From contig JAEYMU010000056.1 of NCBI GenBank assembly GCA_023407175.1, positions 248,001 to 312,000 of the forward strand: 64,000 bases of DNA, read 5' to 3'. The notes below the pieces were generated by a model. That model was not told where the DNA came from and did no database searches. It saw only the letters and a list, made by a program, of their open reading frames with translations. Position numbers and translations under genes: made by a program. Of the stretch, positions 42,152 to 51,830 are shown one piece after another; position 1 is the stretch's first letter, and each line of letters begins with the position of its first letter. The DNA comes from Bacillota bacterium. GTDB taxonomy: Bacteria; Bacillota_A; Clostridia; Lachnospirales; Lachnospiraceae.

Positions 42152-43342
42152 CTAATAGCTTACAGTAAAGCTGTTGCAGGCCGAAGCCAGTACTAACTCC
42201 GTGTTAGTGGTTGTACTCGCATCGGTTCCTTTTTTTCTGACATAAATGGTACAGCCCTCCGGTGCAGTTGTACTTGATATGGTAAGCACACCAGTGGTTT
42301 TTACTGCTTTCCAGCTTGCTGTTGTAATATTTAACTCATTATCCTTCTTCACTATGACATATTCATAGATATCGGTGGAGGAGGCCTTGTTAAATTGCAG
42401 CATCAGCTTTGAATTCATATAGTAATAGGTGACATCTGCCGTATTGCCTCCGATTGACGGTGCCGACTTTTGGGCCGGAATTGTTAAGGTTGCCGTCTTG
42501 GAATAGGGAGCGGTTGATGTAGCAGCCTTACGGATTGTAATTGTTGAAGCGATCCCGCCATTCTCATAAAGCACTGCCGGCACAATTTCTTCCAGACTCA
42601 TGGAGGCCGTACATTCAATCCACAAATCCGAGGAAGCATCATAATATTCCATTGCTGTGGTCGTATTCACCGTTAATTTTGAGGAATTCACCTTAAGAGA
42701 AGGCGCCGTACCTCTCTGTGTAATTGTTATTGATTTTTCGGCACTTGGACGCAGACCCACATTATCCACACCGGTTCCGATTACCTGAGGCAGCCGTATA
42801 ATAATAGTCGCTCCGGTTACCTTGAACTTTTCCACCGTGTTCATAAATGCCTCGTAGGAGCTGGAGCCTTCATCCATCGAAACACTTCTCCAATAATAAT
42901 CCGAATTCTTTCGCCATTCAAAGGTATCTGACTCCTCTGCATTATCAAAGGCAAAGGTCCCTTCCACCTTATCATAGGTCACACTAAAGGAAGTATTCTG
43001 CGCCGGCAGGACAATCGTTTTTATCGTTTTTACCGTATCCCCTTTAAAATACAGCGTAGTCTCCGCCGTACTCGAAATCCAGGAGATATCCAGCATATAG
43101 GCCTTTGCCGTAGTGTCATAGGCTCCCTCCAGAGTGGTCCAATTGCTGTTATCCGTAGAATAATATACGATGGAATTGTTATTATTGAAAACCTGCAGCG
43201 TCAATAATTCATAATTAATTGTTCCAAAGGAAACAGCTGAAGCTGTATCCGCCTTTGCTGATAAAACGGGCACAAGGCATAACAGAAGCGTTGCAAGCAC
43301 TATCTTATACAATTTTATCCGATTTACTTTTTTATCATTCAT
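42152..43342 (-). CDS. Secreted beta-rich protein of unknown function (short paralogue)
   Basis: A 396-residue exported protein. The signal peptide is clear (basic start, hydrophobic core, cleavage near SAKA). The mature chain is Ser/Thr-rich and beta-predicted, in three or four modules. Conserved points shared with the next gene are a YYSTDNSNW/YFSDSKKKDW block, DISWIS, FKGD, a TY-KVEGTF strand, EWRK, GTGVDNVGLR, ELNITTASW and GCTIYVRKK. There is no enzyme motif, LPXTG or membrane tail. It is 36 nt downstream of its larger paralogue and co-transcribed. I do not recognise a family; a surface, matrix or filament role is inference from export and composition. Confidence 0.75.
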   Translation of the reverse strand: MNDKKVNRIKLYKIVLATLLLCLVPVLSAKADTASAVSFGTINYELLTLQVFNNNNSIVYYSTDNSNWTTLEGAYDTTAKAYMLDISWISSTAETTLYFKGDTVKTIKTIVLPAQNTSFSVTYDKVEGTFAFDNAEESDTFEWRKNSDYYWRSVSMDEGSSSYEAFMNTVEKFKVTGATIIIRLPQVIGTGVDNVGLRPSAEKSITITQRGTAPSLKVNSSKLTVNTTTAMEYYDASSDLWIECTASMSLEEIVPAVLYENGGIASTITIRKAATSTAPYSKTATLTIPAQKSAPSIGGNTADVTYYYMNSKLMLQFNKASSTDIYEYVIVKKDNELNITTASWKAVKTTGVLTISSTTAPEGCTIYVRKKGTDASTTTNTELVLASACNSFTVSY

Positions 43343-43378
43343 TTGCCCTTATCCTCCTTATCCTATCCTGTCAACCCA

Positions 43379-45757
43379 TCAGTTCGTGGCATTGAGTACC
43401 GTAAGCTTGCAGCCGGTGGTAATGGTATACCCGTTACTTAGGGTTATTACAATATTATTCGTTGTTGTAGAGGTCGTTGAAAGCTTGTTCAGCTTGGCAT
43501 TTGACAGGTAAATCGTCGCAGTTCCATTCGTAATTGTTGTTGACCCAAGAACTGAGGTACCTCCCCAGGTCACATTTGAAACAGCAACCCCGTAGCTCTT
43601 ATCGAACAGGGTTAAGGTCAATGTATAGGAAATCACTTCCTCTGTCACCGTTGAGGTGGTGCCGTCGGAATTGGTTTTTGTGGTAGTCTTTGTTTCCTTA
43701 AGACTTCCCTCCGTGATAGTCCATGCAATCGGAGTATTGTCCAAGGTCGCGGTATTGATCAGGGTTATGTATACATCATCGTTAAGTATCTCACCGTTAT
43801 TGAGAGTAATCCGAAGCACTTCTGCCGTATCGGTTATATCAATCAGAGAGGATTTTTCGAAATTGGCCACATTAACCTTGACGGTTGCAGTTGCTATGGT
43901 TTCATCATCATCATTTACATAGGAGCCGTACTCTACAGTATAATCCGTTCCATTTGCCAGAGTATAGCCGTCGTATTTGATGGAGCTAATTGCTACCGCC
44001 TGAGAAGTAAAGCTGTCAACAGTGGTGGTACTTGGCACATATGAGGTTCCCAGATCCAATTTAAATTTAAAGTAGCTGTCATCCTCTGTTTCATTGGACA
44101 TATAAACCCGGTTGAAGCTGTCCGTATAATCCTCGTAATCCGTATAATCCTCTTTTTCTTCCGCAGTAGGATTATTCACAGTTGTGGCCGGATAGAGATA
44201 TAACAGAATGCCCGCCGTATCCGAGCTGGTTATTACATCGGAATTGGCCAGAGTAATTTTTGCGTACAGGCGCTCCTTCGTAACTGAATTCAGCTTATCC
44301 GTGGAGGTTATTTTGGTAGTTATGATATATTTATCATTGACTCCCGTACTGCTTGTATTCTTGGCAACAGTGCTCTTGCAGGTCACCGTTCCTTTATCCA
44401 CACCATAAGCATCCAGAAAATGAATTTCCGATACCGTTGTGGAGGTAGCATTATAAAGCTTAAAGGTAAGATAGCTTGCGCTATTGGAGGTCTGGCAGAC
44501 ACCTGCGGTTGAAATCAGGGTTGTCAGCGTTGTAACCGAAGGAGCATCCGGATATGAGACACCCGTATTGCCGGTAACATCTATTTCTACAGATGCAAGG
44601 GCATAATTCTCATCATTTGTCTGATTTACTGATTTCTTTCGGACATAGATATGGCAGCCTTTCGGTGCGGCAGTACTGTTAAGGCTGACCGCGGACCCCG
44701 AGGTGATTGCCGTCCAGGAGGCTGTCTGATAGTTCAGCTCTTCATTCTCCTTGATCACCGTATACTCAAAGGGAACTGTGGTGCTTGCTGCCTTCACCTG
44801 TAAGGATACTGTCGATGAACTGGTATAGCTTAAGGATATTCCATAGGCATCCTCACCGGGAGGCCCCTCCTGAACCGGTACTGTCACTGTAGCTATATTC
44901 GAAACCTGTGCGGTGCTTGTGGCGTTGGTCCTAAATTGCAGCGTAACCTCGGACTGAGTCGTCGTGGCGCTGGTATACAATGCCTTCGCGGCAATATTCT
45001 TAAGCAACAGGTTTGTTGTACTGGTTATGGTTGTCCAATCAGTCGTCGTACCGTCACTGTTTACCGTCCGGTAGGCCATTCCCTTCTTTACTGCAATACT
45101 GAAGGCCGAACCGTTGATTTTTATATCTGGTGCAGAGGATTTCTTTGTAATTGTTACCGAAACCTCCTTACTGGCACGCAAACCTACATTCGTAATCCCG
45201 GTTCCGTTCACCGGAGCAAGCCGGAATACCACCGCTGCGCCATTCGTACACAGATAGCTTAATTCCGTGGATAAGGTAGCAGTATTGACCGTATTCCAGA
45301 CAGAGCTGTTCTTCTTGCGCCATTCGATTGTCCTTGTGCCGGCATTGCTGAAGGTTACCGTTCCCTTCACTTTATTATAAGTAGCTTTGAAATTGGTAGC
45401 CTGCTTCGGCAGAGTTACCGATATTATATCAGTGGATTTATCACCTTTAAAAGTCATTACATAATTCTTTGATACCGAGACCCAGGAAATATCCATGGTT
45501 ATCGTATTATTACTGCTGATATCACCAGGTACAGGCTCCCAGTCCTTTTTCTTTGAATCAGAAAAGTATACCTTGGTATCCCCGTCGTTAACCTTAAGGG
45601 TTATCGTACTTTGGGCATAATTAATTTCTGTTACGGTAATCGCTGTAGCTGCCGTAACCCTCCGGGGAACAACATACATCAGTAAAACTACTGTTATAAG
45701 CAGCATAGCGAAGGCCAACATGCTTCGAGTGATTAATCTCCTGGTGTCCTTGTACAT
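43379..45757 (-). CDS. Secreted beta-rich protein of unknown function (long paralogue)
   Basis: A 792-residue exported protein with an N-terminal hydrophobic signal (about 12-36). Its first 390 residues align over their whole length with the 396-residue neighbour. An additional 390 or so residues follow, made of Ig-like strands (TITSTDKLN, WTITEGSLKE, SNVTWGGTS) with an acidic Tyr/Asp/Glu stretch (EEKEDYTDYEDYTD) near 550. It has no sorting signal or catalytic site. It is transcribed from its own promoter at 45848-45876, with the shorter paralogue following and a secreted subtilisin gene upstream. The arrangement suggests a processed surface assembly. Confidence 0.75.
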   Translation of the reverse strand: MYKDTRRLITRSMLAFAMLLITVVLLMYVVPRRVTAATAITVTEINYAQSTITLKVNDGDTKVYFSDSKKKDWEPVPGDISSNNTITMDISWVSVSKNYVMTFKGDKSTDIISVTLPKQATNFKATYNKVKGTVTFSNAGTRTIEWRKKNSSVWNTVNTATLSTELSYLCTNGAAVVFRLAPVNGTGITNVGLRASKEVSVTITKKSSAPDIKINGSAFSIAVKKGMAYRTVNSDGTTTDWTTITSTTNLLLKNIAAKALYTSATTTQSEVTLQFRTNATSTAQVSNIATVTVPVQEGPPGEDAYGISLSYTSSSTVSLQVKAASTTVPFEYTVIKENEELNYQTASWTAITSGSAVSLNSTAAPKGCHIYVRKKSVNQTNDENYALASVEIDVTGNTGVSYPDAPSVTTLTTLISTAGVCQTSNSASYLTFKLYNATSTTVSEIHFLDAYGVDKGTVTCKSTVAKNTSSTGVNDKYIITTKITSTDKLNSVTKERLYAKITLANSDVITSSDTAGILLYLYPATTVNNPTAEEKEDYTDYEDYTDSFNRVYMSNETEDDSYFKFKLDLGTSYVPSTTTVDSFTSQAVAISSIKYDGYTLANGTDYTVEYGSYVNDDDETIATATVKVNVANFEKSSLIDITDTAEVLRITLNNGEILNDDVYITLINTATLDNTPIAWTITEGSLKETKTTTKTNSDGTTSTVTEEVISYTLTLTLFDKSYGVAVSNVTWGGTSVLGSTTITNGTATIYLSNAKLNKLSTTSTTTNNIVITLSNGYTITTGCKLTVLNATN

Positions 45758-45847
45758 ATTCTATCCATCAACCTTTCTTCTGTATTGGATATGAATTATA
45801 CCTCCGTGTATCTTAACATATCATCATTAGCTTCATCCTTCACAAGA

Positions 45848-45876
45848 ATTATAACCCGGTTTTACCAATCTTTCAA
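45848..45876 (-). promoter_or_regulatory. Sigma-A promoter of the two secreted-protein genes
   Basis: On the minus strand TTGAAA (45871-45876), a 17-nt spacer and TATAAT (45848-45853), 91 nt before the long paralogue. The subtilisin gene ends 31 nt upstream, so the protease and its neighbours need not share one transcript. Confidence 0.8.
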
Positions 45877-45906
45877 TGCTTTTTCATACATATTGTACTT
45901 TCATAG

Positions 45907-47298
45907 TCAATTTGTACCAGATATATTAGCTGTCAAAGCATTATAGGCATTTACCATACCGCCGGAGACAACCTTATTTTTTAGGGAGTCCAGCTTCTGC
46001 ACCGACCCAAGGATAATCTCTTTAACCTTGGACAATTCAACCTCACGGTCCGAGTAAACCAGTGCTGCAACGGCGGAGACATAGGGAGCCGCCATGGAGG
46101 TTCCGCTAAAGTATCCATAGGAGTCATTCGGCAGAGTGCTGATAATATAGGAGCCCGGTGCAGCGATATCCACGCTCGTTTTTCCATAATTAGAGGATGC
46201 ATCCAAAGTTCCGTCATAGGTCAGATTAGCTACCGATATGATATTATCCAGATTGAAGCTGGCAGGATAACAGGGTATATTATCCGTATTATCACCGTAA
46301 GACGTTCTGCTGCCGTTTCCTGCTGCGCAGACAAACAGCATATCCGAAGCCTTTATCGTTTCATATAGCTTTGCGCTGTACTCCTGTGTTCCAAAGCTTA
46401 GGTTGCAGATGGAAGCCCCCATCTTTTCCGCATATTCGATTGCCGCGATGACATCCTCGGCTTCTCCGCTGCCATCCTTACCTCCCAGCACCTTAATGCT
46501 CATGACCTTCACATTGGCATCACCAACCGCACCTGCGATTCCCTTGCTGTTTAAGGACGCCGCCATAATTCCGGCCACATGGGTTCCATGCTCATATTCG
46601 GAGGTGTTTTTTCCTACCTCAAAGGCCTTGTCATTATAAAAATCCCAGCCATATACATCATCGATATAACCATTTTTGTCATTGTCGATCCCATCCCCGG
46701 CAATCTCGCTTGTATTCGTCCAGACGGAGTCCTTCAAATCCTCATGGGTATAGTCAACACCGGTATCAATGACTGCTATAATGACCTCATCTCCATCATC
46801 TGACAGAGTGTCCCAGGCTTCCTTTGCATCAATATCGATATCTGCTACTGCGGTGATCGTATTGGTCTGATAATATCCGCCGAACAAACTGGCTGTTGAT
46901 AGGGATACTTCTCCCAGGGAAACAGATTTTCCTAAGAAAGCTTTTCTTTGCGTTCCTCCTGGTATGGAAAAATTGTTTCTCCCTCCGCGGCTGTTACCGC
47001 CGGGAAAGGACAGAAAGCCGGGAAACTGCTCATAGGGATTTGTTATATTTCCGGATGTTCCATCGGAGGTTTTGTCCCCGCTTTCATAAGTAAAGGTTCC
47101 ATCATTATAAAGTGCCCACTGCTTATCATAATATGGGTCCGACAATTCGGCAGCCGCTGCTGATACAAGGCTTTGGCCGGACATGGTACCGGAAATACTA
47201 AAAACAGCCTCTCTGCCCCGGTCCGCATAGGATGCTGTCCCCGTAAGGGCCATAACTGTGCACAAAGCTAGTGCCATTAACCGTTTTACATGCTTCAT
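45907..47298 (-). CDS. Secreted S8 (subtilisin-like) serine protease
   Basis: A 463-residue exported protease. The signal peptide ends near ASYA (residue 25). A propeptide-like and low-complexity Gly/Asn-rich stretch (about 30-145) is followed by the catalytic domain, with D178 in AVIDTGVDYTHEDL, H237 in HGTHVAGIM and S401 in GTSMAAPYVSA. An insertion with calcium-type DNDKNGYIDD lies after the Asp motif. No C-terminal anchor is seen. It is adjacent to the two paralogous secreted proteins, which may be its substrates; that is inference from position only. Confidence 0.88.
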   Translation of the reverse strand: MKHVKRLMALALCTVMALTGTASYADRGREAVFSISGTMSGQSLVSAAAAELSDPYYDKQWALYNDGTFTYESGDKTSDGTSGNITNPYEQFPGFLSFPGGNSRGGRNNFSIPGGTQRKAFLGKSVSLGEVSLSTASLFGGYYQTNTITAVADIDIDAKEAWDTLSDDGDEVIIAVIDTGVDYTHEDLKDSVWTNTSEIAGDGIDNDKNGYIDDVYGWDFYNDKAFEVGKNTSEYEHGTHVAGIMAASLNSKGIAGAVGDANVKVMSIKVLGGKDGSGEAEDVIAAIEYAEKMGASICNLSFGTQEYSAKLYETIKASDMLFVCAAGNGSRTSYGDNTDNIPCYPASFNLDNIISVANLTYDGTLDASSNYGKTSVDIAAPGSYIISTLPNDSYGYFSGTSMAAPYVSAVAALVYSDREVELSKVKEIILGSVQKLDSLKNKVVSGGMVNAYNALTANISGTN

Positions 47299-47445
47299 GT
47301 AAACTTCCTCCTAATCTTATGAAATATTTACACATCAAATATATCGGTTAAAATATGGCAAAAGTAAGGCTTTTTACCAAGTTTCACAGAAACCTCACAC
47401 TGCCATCACCATTGATTTTCCTGGCTTTTTTAACTATTTAGGGCT

Positions 47446-47497
47446 CAAAGAAAAAGGGCTCGGAGAAGCAATGTCCACGCATTGTTTTCCAAACCCT
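47446..47497 (-). terminator. Terminator after ppnP
   Basis: On the minus strand an imperfect long hairpin (AGGGTTTGGAAAACAATG against CATTGCTTCTCCGAGCCC) is followed by TTTTTCTTTG, 36 nt after the ppnP stop. Confidence 0.65.
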
Positions 47498-47532
47498 TTG
47501 ATTTATTCCACAGGACGCTCCCTGTTTTATTA

Positions 47533-47850
47533 TTATTCTGATAGATAAGAACAGCAATAGTCTGTCAGTTCCTTTACCACCAATTGGAATTTTGAATTTG
47601 CCGTAACTACGAAGCTCTCTCCGGCGGTCACCGTAAACCATTCTGTTTCTCCCGGAAGCTTAACCTCAAGGGAGCCTGCTATAATCTCCATAAATTCCTT
47701 CTTATCTGTGCCAAACTCATATTCTCCCGGCATCATGATGCCAAGTGTCTTCTTCTCTCCATCCTCAAGTATCACGGTTCTGCTGGTAACCTTTCCGTCA
47801 AAATATACGTTGGCCTTCTTTACCACTGTAACATTATCGAGCTGACTCAT
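47533..47850 (-). CDS. ppnP: Pyrimidine/purine nucleoside phosphorylase PpnP
   Basis: A 105-residue single-domain cupin (formerly DUF1255) that splits nucleosides with phosphate to free bases and ribose-1-phosphate. The typical sequences [28 protein letters not shown] and [13 protein letters not shown] are present. The ATG at 47848-47850 is chosen because GGAGG lies in the four codons upstream; an ATG at 47862 would place that site inside the coding sequence. Confidence 0.88.
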   Translation of the reverse strand: MSQLDNVTVVKKANVYFDGKVTSRTVILEDGEKKTLGIMMPGEYEFGTDKKEFMEIIAGSLEVKLPGETEWFTVTAGESFVVTANSKFQLVVKELTDYCCSYLSE

Positions 47851-47962
47851 GTTATCCTCCATTGCAATTATCCTTCGATTTTATTATTGTTGCCTATAAC
47901 ACATCATACTATAAGAAAAAGAAAAATCAAGCGTAAAATCATTCTTGGATAAAATCATATAT

Positions 47963-49612
47963 TTATAACATGCCCACCTCTGCCTCTGCAAAATAAGACC
48001 CGACGTAAACTGCCGGTGAATTCCAGTAAATATCAATCTCGTTGGTAGAAAAGCTTTCACAGTGGTCTATATAGCACTTGGCCGGAGGCAGCCCCTGGCA
48101 CTGTTCTCTGGCCACCTCATCCAAAAGAGCCGCACAGGGTCCCCCGGCTACCAGTCCCGGTACCGGCTCATGTATCCCATCCGCTTCCGAGGGTCTGTGA
48201 TGGGGATGGGATACCGCACGTTCGCCAAGACCTGTTACATAGGAGATATCACTTGGGTTCTTGCCAAAGAGGTAATCCCAATTGCTTTGAATAACCGGCT
48301 CATATACGGAGGTTTTTTGCAAAGCATCCGCCATAATAAGCTGCATACTCTGATTCATAAGCACCATATTGCTTCCCCATACATATTCCTGACTGGCAAG
48401 GGTTATACCATAGCCATCCTTCCTGCTTCTTTCCTCAAGCAGCCGGGCATGGTTAAGCCATTCGTTTTTCAGATTTTCATAAAGTTCCTGCTGCCTTGGC
48501 CGCTGGGAGAACAGATATGCGATTGTTCCATAGCCGCCCACATCCCTCCAGCCAAAAGACAATCTATCCTTTAATATATTACAGAAGGAAAGAAAATCCT
48601 CATGATACCGCTCTTCCCCGGTGGTTCGGTACATCTGTGCGGCTGCCCAATAACGCTCATCCGTATCACAGCTGTCCCCGTATTCGCCGGAGTCAATGTC
48701 CGGAGGATTTTTAAACAGCAGCGGCTCTGGATTTTTCTTAAGCCAGCCATAGGCTGCTTTTGCTGCTCTTAAACATTCGGCTGCATAATCCGGAGCAGGT
48801 GTCCCATAGATTTGCGCTGCCATTGCCATAACTGCGGCAAAATCTGCTGTTGCAGGGCTTGATATTCCGAATACAAAGATAGGGGCCCTATCCTCCTGCG
48901 GCATAATCACACCGGAGAAATACCTGGTAGCCGCCTTGGTATGGACTGCTCCGTCGCTGCGCTGCATCTTAAACAGGAAATCCAGCCCAACCTTTGCTTC
49001 CCGGAGAATATCCGGCCCCGGAAGCTCATTTACCGGAATTCCGACCGGATGCCGGAAGGCCTTTGGATGCTGCTCATAGGCCAGCAGCAGATCAGCAACT
49101 GCCTTTATCGTAGCAATCGTATACCTGCCGTAATCTCCCGCATCATGCCACCCTCCGGCGCTGTCTGTACACACCGGCAGCTCCGGGCTTGTCCTTAGCA
49201 GGTGCTCTGCCTCCTGGCAAAACAGGTGCGACAGTGTAAGATGACAGGCCGGATGTGAAAAACGGCCCGCATACTGCTCCGTAAGCTCCACACCGCACCT
49301 CTGATAATAAAATGCCTTTAAAAGGGCATCGGTACAAATCACGTTCTGCTGCTCCGATACGGTAAACACCGGAGACCTGTCCTGATTTATCCTGATATAG
49401 TAATCACCCGGCTCGCAGAGCGTACTAAAGTCACCGGTACGAAGATAATCGCCGCTGTTCTCATCCGGCCCGTACTCCTTCAGCCTTCCGCAGTAAACTG
49501 CTTCCTGCTCTTTTGCCCGGTATATAGAAAAAGTATCCCCCTCACCAACATAAACGATCCGTTTTGTGCTGTTTGGAGAATACCCCATTTGATTGATTCT
49601 GACTGCTCCCAT
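47963..49612 (-). CDS. Intracellular glycoside hydrolase family 9 enzyme
   Basis: A 549-residue GH9 protein without signal peptide. Residues 1-90 form the Ig-like domain common before GH9 catalytic barrels (VRINQMGYSPNSTKRIV). The barrel has catalytic aspartates D157 and D160 in GGWHDAGDYGRY, and the acid E525 in STNEIDIYWNSP. Secreted GH9 enzymes are endoglucanases; cytoplasmic ones have been shown or proposed to act on oligosaccharides such as cello-oligosaccharides or glucosamine oligomers. The start at 49612 has GGAGG four nt upstream, whereas a start at 49672 has none. Confidence 0.82.
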   Translation of the reverse strand: MGAVRINQMGYSPNSTKRIVYVGEGDTFSIYRAKEQEAVYCGRLKEYGPDENSGDYLRTGDFSTLCEPGDYYIRINQDRSPVFTVSEQQNVICTDALLKAFYYQRCGVELTEQYAGRFSHPACHLTLSHLFCQEAEHLLRTSPELPVCTDSAGGWHDAGDYGRYTIATIKAVADLLLAYEQHPKAFRHPVGIPVNELPGPDILREAKVGLDFLFKMQRSDGAVHTKAATRYFSGVIMPQEDRAPIFVFGISSPATADFAAVMAMAAQIYGTPAPDYAAECLRAAKAAYGWLKKNPEPLLFKNPPDIDSGEYGDSCDTDERYWAAAQMYRTTGEERYHEDFLSFCNILKDRLSFGWRDVGGYGTIAYLFSQRPRQQELYENLKNEWLNHARLLEERSRKDGYGITLASQEYVWGSNMVLMNQSMQLIMADALQKTSVYEPVIQSNWDYLFGKNPSDISYVTGLGERAVSHPHHRPSEADGIHEPVPGLVAGGPCAALLDEVAREQCQGLPPAKCYIDHCESFSTNEIDIYWNSPAVYVGSYFAEAEVGML

Positions 49613-49753
49613 AATCCCTCCGAACTCCGTGTCTTTTTCCTGGTACAGCCCTTCGTACCAGTACCATAGCAATATTATAGGGTGCGATCTCTTTTATATC
49701 AATGGATTAACTCATATTGCTCATGTGTTAACCTGTCTTATTTCCCAATAAAG

Positions 49754-50290
49754 CTATTGCAACCCGAGATTTCGGCGCAGCTTGCTCCAGATATACCCCT
49801 GAAAATAAACATATGCCATATCATAGATGAACAGTCCTGCCTGCCCGGCTACAATAAGTATCAGTAAAATGCTCTGGCTCACCTTTCCCTCATAGAAAAG
49901 CCTTGGTAAAAATATCAGAGAAGGAATATACATTATATTAAAAATCAAATATTTCACTATCCACAGCAGTCTTTTTCTATGCTGCTGGTTCTTAAGCTTA
50001 ACCAGTCTGTCATAGCTGTATTCCGAAGCAAGCAGATAAATTCCCATAGCGGCAAAGGTAATGCAGTGGAACTTGTTCGGAGCAAGCAATAATCCCAATA
50101 TAATACTGGCCATACAAAAGCCGGCGGCGATCCGGATGCCTGTCTCCCGAAAGGCTATCCCCACACAAAAGGAGGCTGCCGCCAGTAAAAAAAGCGTATT
50201 AAAATCAAACACTCCGCTAAGAATGATAAGTACAACTGTTATTGCCGCCAAAAGGCCTAAAAACGCCAACTTCTTTGCACCTAGATGCAT
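49754..50290 (-). CDS. Multi-spanning membrane protein of unknown function
   Basis: A 178-residue protein with about six hydrophobic segments separated by short loops and a basic stretch (NQQHRKR) in the middle. No family is recognised. The chosen start at 50288-50290 has GGGAGGAG ten nt upstream and overlaps the end of the DnaJ gene, so it is third in a tight operon: DUF5685, DnaJ, this gene. The context suggests a membrane-associated partner of that pair. Confidence 0.65.
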   Translation of the reverse strand: MHLGAKKLAFLGLLAAITVVLIILSGVFDFNTLFLLAAASFCVGIAFRETGIRIAAGFCMASIILGLLLAPNKFHCITFAAMGIYLLASEYSYDRLVKLKNQQHRKRLLWIVKYLIFNIMYIPSLIFLPRLFYEGKVSQSILLILIVAGQAGLFIYDMAYVYFQGYIWSKLRRNLGLQ

Positions 50291-50913
50291 GGTATCATAT
50301 CTCCTCCCATACACTCACAGCAGGAGTCGGCACACCATAGGTCACAGCATAGATTACCGGTTCCCAAGCCTCTGCCATAGCCGCCGGTACCAAAGCCCCC
50401 CTGGCCATAGCTGCCATATCCTCCACCATAACGATTATTCTGATATCTTCGTTCCTGTGTTTCCAATTGATTTAACAGATTTCTGTAATCCGGATTGTTA
50501 GGCTCCATATTGACCGCCTGCCTTGCATGATCAAAGGCCCTGACATTATTACCGGAGCCTGCATTGGCCACGGCACTGTAATAATACCACCTGCCATTAC
50601 GCAACGGTACCCGGTCAAGCATCTTCAAGGCTTCATAATAATTACCGGAGTTGATATAATTATATACTATTCTCATATCGTCGGAATCATGCTCGGAACT
50701 GCCGACTCCGCTGTAGCCGCCCTCTCGCTCCTTCATGATCTGGTCATAGGCCTCCTGGACCTCCTTGAATTTCTCCTCGGCAAGCCCCGCAAGCGGATTA
50801 TTGACATAACCATCCGGGTGGTATTTCTTTAACAGCTCCCTGTAGGCCTTCTTAATCTCGTCATTGGAGGCGTTGGGGGATACACCAAGTACCTGATATG
50901 GATTTGCTATCAT
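50281..50913 (-). CDS. DnaJ-domain protein with cysteine-rich tail
   Basis: A 210-residue protein. The J-domain occupies residues 1-65, with the HPD motif in KKYHPDGYV needed to stimulate Hsp70. A helical repeat (about 75-150) follows, with a TPR-like pattern. A Gly/Tyr-rich linker and a terminal cysteine cluster ([19 protein letters not shown]) are next. The tail may bind metal or a membrane. The same J-plus-Cys tail is common in Lachnospiraceae. It overlaps DUF5685 by 4 nt and the membrane protein by 10 nt. Confidence 0.82.
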   Translation of the reverse strand: MIANPYQVLGVSPNASNDEIKKAYRELLKKYHPDGYVNNPLAGLAEEKFKEVQEAYDQIMKEREGGYSGVGSSEHDSDDMRIVYNYINSGNYYEALKMLDRVPLRNGRWYYYSAVANAGSGNNVRAFDHARQAVNMEPNNPDYRNLLNQLETQERRYQNNRYGGGYGSYGQGGFGTGGYGRGLGTGNLCCDLWCADSCCECMGGDMIPCI

Positions 50914-51752
50914 TTTTTCTGTTCCTTCCTTTTTCTTCTCTCTTCTTGTATCTTATTAAACTTCGTCCAAACTCCCTCATACAGGATATTACGAAGAATT
51001 GTCACATCAACCAGACAGGGCAGCTTCTCAAATTCTCTGCTGCAGTCCGCCATCATCCTGACCAGCAGACTCCTGATATCCTCCTCAAAGCTCTCCGTCC
51101 CGTAAACAGGCTTCAGGGGATTGTAGCTGTGATTGCGGATATCCTTTTCAATATCATCGTAGGCATCCAGCAGATAGATGAATTTGCCGAGATAAAAGCC
51201 CGTTTTCCTTAAACTGTCCTCCCAATGATCCGGGCGGTAGGTAAAAAGCTCCGCCATCAGCTCTCCAAAGCAGCGGGATACCTGATCGATATCCGTAATC
51301 CCATCCCTCTCGCATTCCTGAAGGCGGCTTAGAGCCTCACTGATGCCCCGGCATTGCCTTGGATACTTCTTTAATATTCTTTCATATTTTTTCTTTAATA
51401 CTCCTGCTCCCGTAAGTCCGAGAACATTTTTCTCATCCTGCCAGTCATCCCTTAGATGATGATAGGTCAGGGCTATATTCATATCCGCCACATACTGGGT
51501 GATCTCATTTTGCAAAATCAATTGCTTTCGGACCGGATGCACAACGCATTTGCTTTTTTTCTGCTCTACCGGTACCTCATAAAGAGAGGTTAAAAGAATC
51601 ACCAAAAATGTCATGTCATAGGACAGGGTCATCTGTCCCACCGGCCCGTAGCTTTTACGCAGTGTATGGCATAAGCCACAGTAAAAGGCCTTATATTCAT
51701 AAAATTCCTTTACCTTAAGCTCGGGCTTATTGATATTGACATATCCGAACAT
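50910..51752 (-). CDS. DUF5685 family protein
   Basis: A 280-residue helical soluble protein with the family-typical start [16 protein letters not shown] and [14 protein letters not shown], where Cys residues and the following Tyr/Asp/Met-rich motif [10 protein letters not shown] are conserved. DDWQDEKN and [11 protein letters not shown] resemble the aspartate-rich motifs of isoprenoid-type helical folds, but no catalysis is known. It heads the operon with DnaJ and the membrane protein. Confidence 0.78.
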   Translation of the reverse strand: MFGYVNINKPELKVKEFYEYKAFYCGLCHTLRKSYGPVGQMTLSYDMTFLVILLTSLYEVPVEQKKSKCVVHPVRKQLILQNEITQYVADMNIALTYHHLRDDWQDEKNVLGLTGAGVLKKKYERILKKYPRQCRGISEALSRLQECERDGITDIDQVSRCFGELMAELFTYRPDHWEDSLRKTGFYLGKFIYLLDAYDDIEKDIRNHSYNPLKPVYGTESFEEDIRSLLVRMMADCSREFEKLPCLVDVTILRNILYEGVWTKFNKIQEERRKRKEQKK

Positions 51753-51830
51753 GTAACCTCCCCCGGGGAATGATATTTGTGCAAGGCAGTACCAGCGCTT
51801 ATTTTCTATATTTAGAAAGTGGCTCTATTT

